NCBI GenBank assembly: GCA_964563855.1
Contig: CAZLYU010000002.1
Span: 62,001 to 126,000 of the forward strand
Reading direction: 5' to 3'
Source: JAFGRR01 sp964563855
GTDB lineage: Bacteria; Planctomycetota; Phycisphaerae; UBA1845; Fen-1342
Length of the DNA: 64,000 bases
Shown: piece by piece, positions 1 to 7,444 of the stretch
How positions within the stretch are numbered: the first letter of the stretch is position 1
Layout of the letters: each line of letters opens with the position of its first letter
Notes under the pieces: generated by a model
Seen by the model: only the letters and a program-made list of their open reading frames with translations
Database searches by the model: none
What the model was told of the DNA's origin: nothing
Translations under genes and position numbers: made by a program

Positions 1-1
1 C

Positions 2-130
2 GCCCGCGACAAGCTGATCGTGATGACGGCGGATCAGGCGGGTCGCACGCCGCGCGAGGCGCCGCTGGCGCGTCTCACCGGGCGCAGCATTCAGGATGCT
101 TGCGTGGTGTCGCGCGGGGCGTCGGCATGA
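2..130 (+). CDS. 3' end of an unidentified gene upstream of deoC
   Basis: An open frame enters from the left edge and ends at the TGA at 128-130, giving 42 C-terminal residues (ends ...CVVSRGASA). Its stop overlaps the deoC start in an ATGA arrangement, so the two are translationally coupled and probably in one operon. I do not recognise the fragment. In some planctomycetes deoC sits in carbohydrate or microcompartment loci, but nothing visible here proves such a context. Confidence 0.55.
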   Translation, partial: ARDKLIVMTADQAGRTPREAPLARLTGRSIQDACVVSRGASA

Positions 131-789
131 GGCCGCAGGAGCTGGCGCGGCTGATTGATCACACGCTGTTGAAGGCTGAGGCGACCGCGGCGCAGGTCGA
201 TCGGTTGTGCGCTGAGTGCGTCGAGTATGGGTTTTTCTGCGCGTGCGTGAACCCGGTTTGGGTGCGCCGCTGCGTGGAGCAATTGTCGGGCTCAGCCACA
301 TGCGTGGCGGCGGTGGTGGGTTTTCCGCTGGGCGCGAATCTGACGGCGACCAAGGCGGAGGAGGCGCGGCGCGTCGTGGAGTTGGGGGCGCTCGAAGTCG
401 ACATGGTGGTGTCGCTTGGGGCGCTGCTGAGCGGTGAGCAGCGGCAGGTGGCGGACGACATCGCGGCGGTGGTCGACGCGACCAAGTCCGCCAATGCGCA
501 GGCGCTGGTGAAGGTGATTCTCGAGACGAGCGCGCTGACCGACGAACAGATCATCATGGGGTGTCGCTGCGCCGCGGAAGGGCAAGCCGACTTTGTGAAG
601 ACCTCGACCGGGTTTCACGCAGCGGGCGGCGCGACCGAACGGCACGTGTCGCTGCTTCGCAAGCATGCGGCGCCGATCCGCGTGAAGGCGTCGGGGGGAA
701 TTCGCTCGACCGAAACGGCGCTGGCGATGGTGGCGGCGGGCGCCGATCGGCTGGGCGCCTCGGCGAGCGTCGCGATCGTCACGTCGTAA
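127..789 (+). CDS. deoC: Deoxyribose-phosphate aldolase
   Basis: Class I aldolase that cleaves 2-deoxy-D-ribose 5-phosphate to glyceraldehyde 3-phosphate and acetaldehyde in cytosolic deoxynucleoside catabolism. The 220-residue product has the normal family length and a clear DeoC profile: LIDHTLLK near the N-terminus, EVDMVVSLG around residue 90, the Schiff-base lysine in FVKTSTGF (K158) and a second conserved lysine in VKASGGIRS (K187). The start at 127 was preferred to an in-frame ATG at 100 because homologues begin with a PxELARLIDHTLLK-type sequence and because the ATGA overlap with the upstream gene gives coupling. The 3' end overlaps the convergent methyltransferase gene by 11 bp. Confidence 0.95.
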   Translation: MRPQELARLIDHTLLKAEATAAQVDRLCAECVEYGFFCACVNPVWVRRCVEQLSGSATCVAAVVGFPLGANLTATKAEEARRVVELGALEVDMVVSLGALLSGEQRQVADDIAAVVDATKSANAQALVKVILETSALTDEQIIMGCRCAAEGQADFVKTSTGFHAAGGATERHVSLLRKHAAPIRVKASGGIRSTETALAMVAAGADRLGASASVAIVTS

Positions 790-1501
790 CGCGATACTCG
801 ACCAACATCCGCCAGGGAAAGCATGGTTTGACGCGGGCGCTGGCGAGCCCCGCGCGGAGGCAGAGGGCTTCCATTTCCTGCGGGGTGAACGCCGCCTGCA
901 CGGAACGCGGTCCGTCGGTGTGGACGATGGGGCTGCGGGTGAGCAGGCGTGTGCCGACGAACGCCGCGACATAGCCCGCGTCGCTGCGCCGCAGGTCATT
1001 AATCAGCAGTAGGCGTTTGGTTGCGGCGACGAGATGTTGGAGCGCGGTGACCGCATCGCGTTCTTCGAGGTGATGCAGGAAGAGGTTGGTGGTCACGATG
1101 TCGAACGAGCCTTGCGGCGACGCGGCTGTGATGTCGAGTTGGTGCGGCGTGATTTCGACTCCGGCGCGCTGTCCCGCCTCGACGGCGACGGCGAGCGCTT
1201 GGGGGCTGATGTCGACGGCGTGGAGTTCGAGCTCGAAGCCGGCGCGCTTGGCGCGGCGATGCAACGCGAGGGGTACATCTCCGGAGCCGGTGGCGATGTC
1301 GAGCAGTGACAGTCGGCGTTCGCCGCTCGTGGCGGCGAGGTGCGCGATTGAAGGCCAGAGGATCGCGGCGCTATTGCTAAGACGGTTGATGCGCCGCAGG
1401 CCGCGCAGGGCGCGCTCGTGAGCGTCGGACGCCAGCATGGGGTCGTCCATGAGTTCCGGGATGACGCAGCGCTGTTCGAGATTGGGGACGCGGACGAACA
1501 C
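779..1501 (-). CDS. Class I SAM-dependent methyltransferase (UbiE/Methyltransf_25-like)
   Basis: A 240-residue cytosolic methyltransferase. Motif I is LLDIATGSGDVPLAL (about residues 66-80), followed by an acidic motif II (LHAVDIS) and a FDIVTTNLFLHHL segment like the post-motifs of UbiE-type enzymes. From memory, the C-terminal half (GTRLLTRSPIVHTDGPRSV) resembles methyltransferases that accompany type III polyketide synthase genes, but no such synthase is in the window and the substrate is unknown. The start is a GTG at 1501. An internal ATG at 1450 is possible, but residues before it (PELMDDP) look family-conserved. It is the last gene of the minus-strand run and overlaps the deoC 3' end. 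Confidence 0.75.
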   Translation of the reverse strand: MFVRVPNLEQRCVIPELMDDPMLASDAHERALRGLRRINRLSNSAAILWPSIAHLAATSGERRLSLLDIATGSGDVPLALHRRAKRAGFELELHAVDISPQALAVAVEAGQRAGVEITPHQLDITAASPQGSFDIVTTNLFLHHLEERDAVTALQHLVAATKRLLLINDLRRSDAGYVAAFVGTRLLTRSPIVHTDGPRSVQAAFTPQEMEALCLRAGLASARVKPCFPWRMLVEYRVTT

Positions 1502-1512
1502 GGGGCGCTCGG

Positions 1513-1716
1513 TTACCCGTCGCTCGGCGCATCGTCGGCATCGGGTGATGGCGGCGGCGTCTGGGACGGATCGTGCGTGTTGCGAAACTCGAATCGGCGC
1601 CGGTGCAAGGCGACGGCGTCGTGCGTCGCGCGGCGAAAGTCGGAGCCAGCCAGGCGGCGGCGCAGCAATCGCGGGCCACGCGGTTTCTCAGCGGGGATGC
1701 GAACATTCAGGCCCAT
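1513..1716 (-). CDS. Small basic hypothetical protein
   Basis: A 67-residue product (MGLNVRIPAEKPRGPRLLRR...) rich in Arg and Pro, with a C-terminal acidic Pro/Asp tail. The start is supported by a strong GGAGGTTTGTC Shine-Dalgarno just upstream of the ATG at 1716, and it lies 12 bp from the GTG start of the methyltransferase gene, consistent with one transcript. No family is recognised. The same frame extends upstream as a very long Arg-rich reading with no start signal, which looks like a shadow of the permease genes. Confidence 0.5.
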   Translation of the reverse strand: MGLNVRIPAEKPRGPRLLRRRLAGSDFRRATHDAVALHRRRFEFRNTHDPSQTPPPSPDADDAPSDG

Positions 1717-1744
1717 GACAAACCTCCGGAGCGATGGGGCTGCG

Positions 1745-2092
1745 CTAATCGTTGTCGCGCACGAAAACCACGGAGTAGGGCTCCGGCCCGTAGCGCGCGA
1801 GCTGCATCGACTCGCCGTCGAGATGTTCGATGAAGTACGTGCTGGTCGGGCCATTGAGCTCGGCCAGATAGAGCACGTCCTGCTGAAGATCGTAGTAGTA
1901 GCCGGACTTGATCTCGAGGGCGCCGCGATCGACGACCGAGTGATAAACGCCGTTGGCTTCGAGATGCAGCACGCGGATCTGAAAGTCGCGTGCGGCTTCC
2001 GGCGGGTAGACGCCGTCAACTTTCCACTGCCCCCGCACCGTGCAACCTGAGACAAGCGTGGCGATGACGCCGAGCGCGATGAACAGCCGCAT
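1745..2092 (-). CDS. Hypothetical lipoprotein
   Basis: A 115-residue protein with a short lipoprotein signal: MRLFIALGVIATLVSGC, where Cys17 would be lipidated after LVSG cleavage. The rest is a soluble, probably beta-rich domain with many aromatic residues (IKSGYYYDLQQDVLYLAELN). The start carries an excellent AAGGAGG ribosome binding site. It sits between the small basic gene and the sugar ABC permeases on the same strand, so it may belong to the same transcript. No known family is recognised. Confidence 0.7.
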   Translation of the reverse strand: MRLFIALGVIATLVSGCTVRGQWKVDGVYPPEAARDFQIRVLHLEANGVYHSVVDRGALEIKSGYYYDLQQDVLYLAELNGPTSTYFIEHLDGESMQLARYGPEPYSVVFVRDND

Positions 2093-2153
2093 GAGCGAAC
2101 CTCCTTCTCAGACCCGCGTGAACTTCGCTCGACATTGTAGCGGGTGCGGCGGC

Positions 2154-3002
2154 TCACGCGCGGACGGAACTGCCGAGGAATGACTGGGCGATGAAACGCT
2201 GTCCGAGCGTAAAGACGATCGCGACGGGCGCTGTTGCGAGGACGGCGTAGGCGAGGATGGCGCCCCAGGAGATGGGCGGCTGCGTATAGAAGTTCTCGAG
2301 GCCCAGTTGCAGCGTGCGGGTGTCTTCTTGCAGCGAGATGACCAGCGGCCACAGGAAGTCGTTCCAGTGCAGCACGATGTCGAGCAACATGACCGTGACG
2401 AGTGCTGGAATGACGTTGGGCAGTGCGATACGCGCGTAGACGCGAAACCAGCTCGCCCCGTCGAGAAACGCGGCTTCTTCGAGCGCGCGGGGCAAGGCAA
2501 GAAAGCTCTGGCGCAGCAGAAAGATGTTGAACGCCTTGGCGCTGAAGGGAACGATCAGTGCGGCGAGCGTCCAGGTTCGGTCGCCGACCGCATCGCGCCA
2601 CAGCAGAAACAGGGGAATGACGATGGCCTCTAGGGGCACGATGATCGTGGCGACGAGTGCGATGAAAATCCACTCTCCCCCAGGCACGCGCATCCGCGCG
2701 AACGCGTAAGCGGCGAGGCTGTTGAAGAAAGCGCCCAACGCCGCCACGGCGAGCACCTGCGCCGCGGAATTGGTGAGTACGGTAGCGAAGGGGCTACTGA
2801 CGGCGCGGCGGTAGTTGTCGAGTGTGACCGGTACGGGGGCGAAGCTGGCCAGCGAATCGATGTCGCGATGGATCGCCGCGTCGGGCTTCAGCGAAGCGCT
2901 GAGCATCCAGATGAGCGGCGCGGCGAAGAGCGCGGCGAATGCGATGCGCAAAGTCGCGCCGCCTGCGGAGCGCCAGTTGCGCGTCGGACGGCTGGTGCTC
3001 AT
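2154..3002 (-). CDS. Carbohydrate ABC transporter permease (MalG/CUT1 type)
   Basis: A 282-residue integral membrane subunit of a CUT1-family sugar importer. There are about six hydrophobic segments, and the EAA loop that contacts the ATPase is visible as EEAAFLDGASWFRVYARIALPN-type sequence near residue 190 (E-A-A---D-G). It follows the other permease with a 4-bp ATGA overlap and the binding protein lies upstream, so all three are one transporter. No MalK-type ATPase is found nearby; it must be supplied in trans or by a shared ATPase, as occurs for many CUT1 systems. The substrate is unknown but may be the disaccharide handled by the genes upstream. Confidence 0.93.
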   Translation of the reverse strand: MSTSRPTRNWRSAGGATLRIAFAALFAAPLIWMLSASLKPDAAIHRDIDSLASFAPVPVTLDNYRRAVSSPFATVLTNSAAQVLAVAALGAFFNSLAAYAFARMRVPGGEWIFIALVATIIVPLEAIVIPLFLLWRDAVGDRTWTLAALIVPFSAKAFNIFLLRQSFLALPRALEEAAFLDGASWFRVYARIALPNVIPALVTVMLLDIVLHWNDFLWPLVISLQEDTRTLQLGLENFYTQPPISWGAILAYAVLATAPVAIVFTLGQRFIAQSFLGSSVRA

Positions 3003-3895
3003 GCGAGGCGCTCCGTGAAGCGCGTGCCGCTGCGCAACCCGAGCGTGACGACGAGCACGGCCGTGAAGAACAGCACCGCGGCCGCGCAGGCGATGCCGAT
3101 GTCGCGATCGACGAAGGCGGCTTCGTAGATGAACTGCACGACGGCTTGCGTGGCGCCTTCCGGGCCGCCACGGGTCATGATGAAGGGTTGGGCGAAGAGT
3201 TTGAGCGCGAAGATAGTGGTCATCATGATGACGAACGCGAGCGTGGGTGCGACGCCGGGGAGTGTGACGTGGAAGAAACGCGCCCGTGACGAGGCGCCGT
3301 CGAGCTGTGCGGCTTCGTAGAGTTGCTCGGGGATTTGCTGCAGCGCTGCGAGCAGCACGATCATCTGCAGGCCGACGCCTTGCCAGATGCTCATGACGAC
3401 GATGGCGGGCAGCGCTTGCGTTGGGCTATCGAGGAAGGGTTGGCCGGGCAGACCGAGACTCGCGAGCATGCCGTTGAACAGGCCGCCGGGCGAGTTGAGC
3501 TCTGGAGCGGCGTAGAGCAGCGACCAGAGCACGCTGAGCACGGCGAGAGAAATGGTGGTCGGTAGGAACACGCTGACCCGCAGCACGCGTCGCGACACGC
3601 CCGGGCCCTGCGCCCAGACCGCGAGCAGCAGCGCGGCGATCGTCTGCGCGGGAACCACGAGCAGCGTGAAGACGATGGTGTTGCGCACGCTCTGGCGAAA
3701 GAGGTCTGACGACAGCGCCGCGCGGTAGTTCTCGAGGCCGATGAACGGCCCTCCCTCAGGATCGATAAAGGTCGGCTGTCGGAAACTGGTGACCAGCATC
3801 AGGAACGTGGGGTAGACAACGAACGCACCGATGATGAGCGTGGCGGGGGCGACGAACAGCAGCGCCAGCATGCGTTCGCGCGATGCGGCGCTCAT
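2999..3895 (-). CDS. Carbohydrate ABC transporter permease (MalF/UgpA type)
   Basis: A 298-residue CUT1 permease. The N-terminal MLALLFVAPATLIIGAFVVYPTFLML segment is the typical first transmembrane helix of the family, and the EAA loop reads YEAAQLDGASSRARFFHVTLP (about residues 193-213, shown in part). The start lies 27 bp after the binding-protein stop, and its stop overlaps the start of the MalG-type gene (ATGA). It forms the heteromeric membrane channel with that protein. Confidence 0.93.
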   Translation of the reverse strand: MSAASRERMLALLFVAPATLIIGAFVVYPTFLMLVTSFRQPTFIDPEGGPFIGLENYRAALSSDLFRQSVRNTIVFTLLVVPAQTIAALLLAVWAQGPGVSRRVLRVSVFLPTTISLAVLSVLWSLLYAAPELNSPGGLFNGMLASLGLPGQPFLDSPTQALPAIVVMSIWQGVGLQMIVLLAALQQIPEQLYEAAQLDGASSRARFFHVTLPGVAPTLAFVIMMTTIFALKLFAQPFIMTRGGPEGATQAVVQFIYEAAFVDRDIGIACAAAVLFFTAVLVVTLGLRSGTRFTERLA

Positions 3896-3922
3896 GTCGC
3901 AACCTTCCCTGGCATGTCGCGT

Positions 3923-5242
3923 TTACCTCCGACGACGATCCGCGACGCTTTGGACTGCGTCGGCGGCGTTGGAGAGCGACTCGGCGACGCTTGCGCCGCC
4001 GGCGATGTCGCGGACGGCGCGGGCGAATTCGCGTGTGAGCGTGGGGTAGAGCGGCGTCCGCGGGCGCGGCCGCGCCGCCGACTCGAGTTGTTCGCGAAAC
4101 AACCGGCGCGGCATCTGTTCATACTCGGGAAGCGCGGCGAAGGCGCTGCGTCGCGCGGGGACCGCGCCATTGGCGCGTACGATCGGGGCGACGCCGTGTT
4201 CCGGATGCACGAGCCATCGCAGCAGTTTCCAGGCCTGGTCAGGCTCGGCGGCCTGCGCGGAGACGCCCCAGCACCAGCTGCCGCAGGCGGCGGCGCGCTG
4301 GTCGCCGAAGGTCGGCAGGGGGGTGACGCCGAAGTTCAGCCCTTCGACCTGTTCGAACGCGCTCAGCATCCAGTGGCCGGTCCAGTCGAACGCGACGCGT
4401 TTGCTCGGGTCGGCGAAGGGGTTGGGATCGGCGGAGGAGGCCTGCGCGAATTCGCGCTGAAAGAGTTCCTGCCACTGGCTAAGGGCGACGACATTGCGCG
4501 GGTCGTCGAGAACGCCCTGCACGGTGCGCCCGTCGGGTGCGATCAGGCGCCCGCCGTTTGACCACAGCAGCGGGGAGAACGCATAGGTGAACCATTCATC
4601 AGCGCGCTCGTCCATATGCAGCGAGAGCGGCAGATCGGCGTGCGGTTTGACTTGGTCGAGGGCGGTGAGGAACTCGTCCCAGGTCCAGGCGTCGGCGAAG
4701 CGCTCGGGCGGATCCAGCCCAGCCGCGCGGGTGATGTCGCGGTTGTAGTAGAGCACGAGAGCCGATTCGAAGGCGCCGAGTGCGAACAAGCGGCCGTTGT
4801 GTGTACCCTGCGTGAGAATCGACGGGAGGAAGTCGGCGCGGAGTTCGTCGCTGACGTAGGCGTCGAGCGGGTGCAGCAGTCCGTCTTCAGCCCATACCGC
4901 GACGTAGGGGCCGTCGATGTCGAGCACGTCGGGCAAGTTGCCCGCGACAGCGGCCATCTGCACCTTGTCGTTGTATTGTCGGTCGGGAAAGAACGTGATC
5001 TCGGCTTGCAGACCCTCGCTGACGTGCGCGACGTTGAACGCGGCGACGATCGCGCGGAGTGCTTCGTTTTCGGCGGGCTGTCCGTGATGCGCCCAAACGC
5101 TGAGCACGTTTCGCGCTGCGTTGGCGCCTGCATTGCTGGACGGCTCGCGGTCACAGCCGGGGCCAATGAGCGACCCGATGGCGAGCAGCACCAGCGCTGT
5201 GGGCCCTTTGCCGTGCGTTGTTTGCTGATGTGGGTTTGGCAT
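3923..5242 (-). CDS. Sugar ABC transporter substrate-binding lipoprotein
   Basis: A 439-residue extracytoplasmic solute-binding protein of cluster 1 (maltose/multiple-sugar type). The lipobox SLIGPGC places the lipidated Cys at residue 30. The body shows family hallmarks: VLSVWAHHG near the start, PDVLDIDGPYVAVWAEDGLL, YYNRDITRAAGLDPP and a DWTGHWMLSAFEQ segment before the hinge. The start at 5242 was chosen for its GGAGG site and because the residues before it lack signal-sequence character. It is followed at 27 bp by the two permeases and preceded at 16 bp by the phosphatase gene, tying uptake to sugar-phosphate chemistry. Confidence 0.92.
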   Translation of the reverse strand: MPNPHQQTTHGKGPTALVLLAIGSLIGPGCDREPSSNAGANAARNVLSVWAHHGQPAENEALRAIVAAFNVAHVSEGLQAEITFFPDRQYNDKVQMAAVAGNLPDVLDIDGPYVAVWAEDGLLHPLDAYVSDELRADFLPSILTQGTHNGRLFALGAFESALVLYYNRDITRAAGLDPPERFADAWTWDEFLTALDQVKPHADLPLSLHMDERADEWFTYAFSPLLWSNGGRLIAPDGRTVQGVLDDPRNVVALSQWQELFQREFAQASSADPNPFADPSKRVAFDWTGHWMLSAFEQVEGLNFGVTPLPTFGDQRAAACGSWCWGVSAQAAEPDQAWKLLRWLVHPEHGVAPIVRANGAVPARRSAFAALPEYEQMPRRLFREQLESAARPRPRTPLYPTLTREFARAVRDIAGGASVAESLSNAADAVQSVADRRRR

Positions 5243-5258
5243 CGGCGCCTCCGCTGCG

Positions 5259-6011
5259 CTACAGCCAGTTGTAGTGCTGCAATCCTTCGCGAATGCCGGC
5301 TGCGAACGACGCGGTCGCATGATAGACGCGCGCATGTCGCAGTTGCTTGAGTTCGGGCGCGGCGTTGCCGACCGCGACACTGAGGAAGCCGAGTTCCGGC
5401 CGCATCATGTCCAGATCGTTGCCGGTGTCGCCGCAGGTGAGTACGCAGTCGGCGGGGATGTTGTGATGCGCGGCGAGATAGCGCACGGCTTCGCCTTTGC
5501 CGGACGAGGCGGGGAGCACGTCGAGAAAACGGTCGGCCGAATAGACCACTTTGGCTTGCACGCCGCGCTCGGTGAGCTTGCGGCGTAGGGTCTCGATGCG
5601 TTCGGTCGACGCGTTGTCGACGAAGTAGCTGCACTTGTACGGCGATTGCCACTCGTCGGGCTGCGGCTCGGCGTCATCCCACTCGGCGATACAGGCGCGG
5701 ACGGCGTTTGCATCCCAACCGTCGGCGATGCGTTTGTGCCAGCGTGGGTCGATGCTGTAGTCGGCTTCGTTGAGGTTTTGGTCGCGGCGGTGATAGATGT
5801 TTGTGCCGACCATACAGATGCACGCGTCGGCCTGATCGGGCAGCCGCTTCTCGGTGTAGAAGTCGCGGATCGACTGCAAATGGCGTCCGGTCGAGAACGC
5901 GATGAGCAAGTCGTCGTCGCGGCGCAGGTCGTCCCAGAGCGAGAGCATCGCATCGTCGTCGCCGATGAGCGTGCCGTCGAGATCGGTGGCGAGGAGGCGT
6001 TTGACACTCAT
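5259..6011 (-). CDS. HAD-family sugar phosphatase (mannosylfructose/sucrose-phosphate phosphatase type)
   Basis: A 250-residue HAD subfamily IIB phosphatase. HAD motif I is ATDLDGTLIGDDD (nucleophile D10, acid/base D12), motif II is FSTGRH, the motif III lysine is in SSGKGEAVRYL and motif IV is CGDTGNDLDMM. The phrases MVGTNIY and VVYSADRFLDVLPASSGKG resemble mannosylfructose-phosphate phosphatase (MfpsB) and sucrose-phosphate phosphatase. The role would be to dephosphorylate the disaccharide phosphate made by the GT4 synthase at 7445-8818. It overlaps the glycosidase gene by 4 bp. Which disaccharide is made cannot be decided from sequence alone. Confidence 0.85.
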   Translation of the reverse strand: MSVKRLLATDLDGTLIGDDDAMLSLWDDLRRDDDLLIAFSTGRHLQSIRDFYTEKRLPDQADACICMVGTNIYHRRDQNLNEADYSIDPRWHKRIADGWDANAVRACIAEWDDAEPQPDEWQSPYKCSYFVDNASTERIETLRRKLTERGVQAKVVYSADRFLDVLPASSGKGEAVRYLAAHHNIPADCVLTCGDTGNDLDMMRPELGFLSVAVGNAAPELKQLRHARVYHATASFAAGIREGLQHYNWL

Positions 6012-7378
6012 GAAGCGGGCGGGCGTAGGTCGCCGTCAGACGCCTTGACCACGGAGTCGGGCGTGGTGTCGGCGTAATCGAGATCGACGTCGCATTCAGT
6101 AACGGATGACGGCATGCCGGCGGCTTCGGCGTGGATCACTTCTTCGGGGCGGGTCTCGTCGACTTCAATGATCTGCTCGCCTTGCAGGCGGAGATAGGCG
6201 GCGCAGTATGACGCAGCGCTCCAGGCTTGATAGGCCTTGCCCATGGGGCGGCCGGTGACGCCGTGGGCCCACTCGTTGAACTCCCACTCGCGCTCGACGC
6301 CGGCGCGACACACGTGGGCGAGGCTCTCCATGGCGGTGATGGCTTGACGGTGATGGCCGAGGCGTTCGAGGAAGCGGACCCAGAGGCCCCCAACGAAAGG
6401 CCAGGCGCCGCCGTTGTGATAGTGGTCGGGCAGATTTTGCAGGTTGACGAGAAAGTAGTCGCGCCAGTCGGGGTCGCCGGGGCGGATGGATGGGTAGAGC
6501 ACGCGCACCGGGGCGGGGTGATCGACTGCGATCTGGCGGAGGAAGCCGTGCATGCTGCGCGCCCGCTCTTCGTTCAGCACGCCGTATAGCGCGGCGATGA
6601 TGTTGGCGAAGACGTCGCATCGCCAGGAGAAGCCGAATGGGGTGATTTGATCGAGCAGATAGCGTGTACGGCCGAGGTTGAACTGCGTGCGGGCGTAGAA
6701 ATCGCTGGCGCCCTGAACCGTCTCCGGCGTGGGCCAGAAGTAGTCGTTGATGAGGCGTCGAACGCGTGCGGCGCGGTTGATGTGTCGCTCGCTCGGGCGT
6801 CCGACCAGCGTGCACAAGCGCGCGAAGTCGACATTGGCGCGATACCAGAGCACCTCGTCGTAGAGCACGTTGTATGAGCGGGGAAAGAGATCGGTCCAAT
6901 CAGATGCTTCGGGGATTTCGAGCAAGCCGCAGTTGTTCGAGTCGTGGGCGCGGAGAAAATCGAGCGTGCGTTGCAGCGCGTCCATGTGTTGTTGGGCGAA
7001 GCCGACATCGCCGGTGATGCGCACGTAAGTGGCGGCGGCGATGATGACCCACATGGCGCTATCAATGCCGGCGATGTTGCCGATGCCGCCGAACTCGGCT
7101 TGCCCGGTGGCGACGTCGACATAGTTGGGGATGTGTCCCTCCGGCGATTGTCGCGAGAGGATGGTCTCGAGCGAGCGGCGGCCGCACTCGGTGAGTTCGG
7201 GATCGTGCAGCGGCAGCGACCACATGAGCGTCATGGCCGAGTCGCGGGCCCAGACGCTGCGGTAATTGCTGTTGGGGTCGGCGTCGTGCCCGATGCTGCA
7301 CGCGGAGAAACCGAGCTCGGTGACGTTCATCCGCAAGACTTCGCGGGCTTTGTCGAACGCGACGTCAATGATTCCCAT
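6008..7378 (-). CDS. (alpha/alpha)6-barrel glycosidase, amylo-alpha-1,6-glucosidase/GH100-like
   Basis: A 456-residue cytosolic protein without a signal peptide. Conserved blocks suit a GH63/GH100/GH133-type (alpha/alpha)6 hydrolase: SVWARDSAMTLMW (about residues 41-53), a SPEGHIPNYVD block, SDWTDLFPRSYNVLYDEVLWY (about 160-180, quoted in part) with candidate acid Asp residues, and YHNGGAWPFVGGLWV near 320. The last 50 residues are acidic and probably disordered. It sits between the disaccharide-phosphate synthase and the phosphatase, with a 4-bp overlap to the latter, so a role in hydrolysing the same disaccharide (an invertase-like recycling step) is likely but inferred. A glycogen-debranching activity is the alternative. 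Confidence 0.7.
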   Translation of the reverse strand: MGIIDVAFDKAREVLRMNVTELGFSACSIGHDADPNSNYRSVWARDSAMTLMWSLPLHDPELTECGRRSLETILSRQSPEGHIPNYVDVATGQAEFGGIGNIAGIDSAMWVIIAAATYVRITGDVGFAQQHMDALQRTLDFLRAHDSNNCGLLEIPEASDWTDLFPRSYNVLYDEVLWYRANVDFARLCTLVGRPSERHINRAARVRRLINDYFWPTPETVQGASDFYARTQFNLGRTRYLLDQITPFGFSWRCDVFANIIAALYGVLNEERARSMHGFLRQIAVDHPAPVRVLYPSIRPGDPDWRDYFLVNLQNLPDHYHNGGAWPFVGGLWVRFLERLGHHRQAITAMESLAHVCRAGVEREWEFNEWAHGVTGRPMGKAYQAWSAASYCAAYLRLQGEQIIEVDETRPEEVIHAEAAGMPSSVTECDVDLDYADTTPDSVVKASDGDLRPPAS

Positions 7379-7444
7379 ACCGCAGCATGACTCCCGCGCC
7401 GGTTGGCGCCGTGTGCACTTCGCAATTTCCCGACGCTGGTGCGA

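Noticed and set aside
1513..2673. A 386-residue extended reading that contains the small basic gene at its 3' end
   Set aside because: Only the last 67 residues have a start with a strong Shine-Dalgarno; the rest is antisense-frame shadow of the lipoprotein and permease genes.
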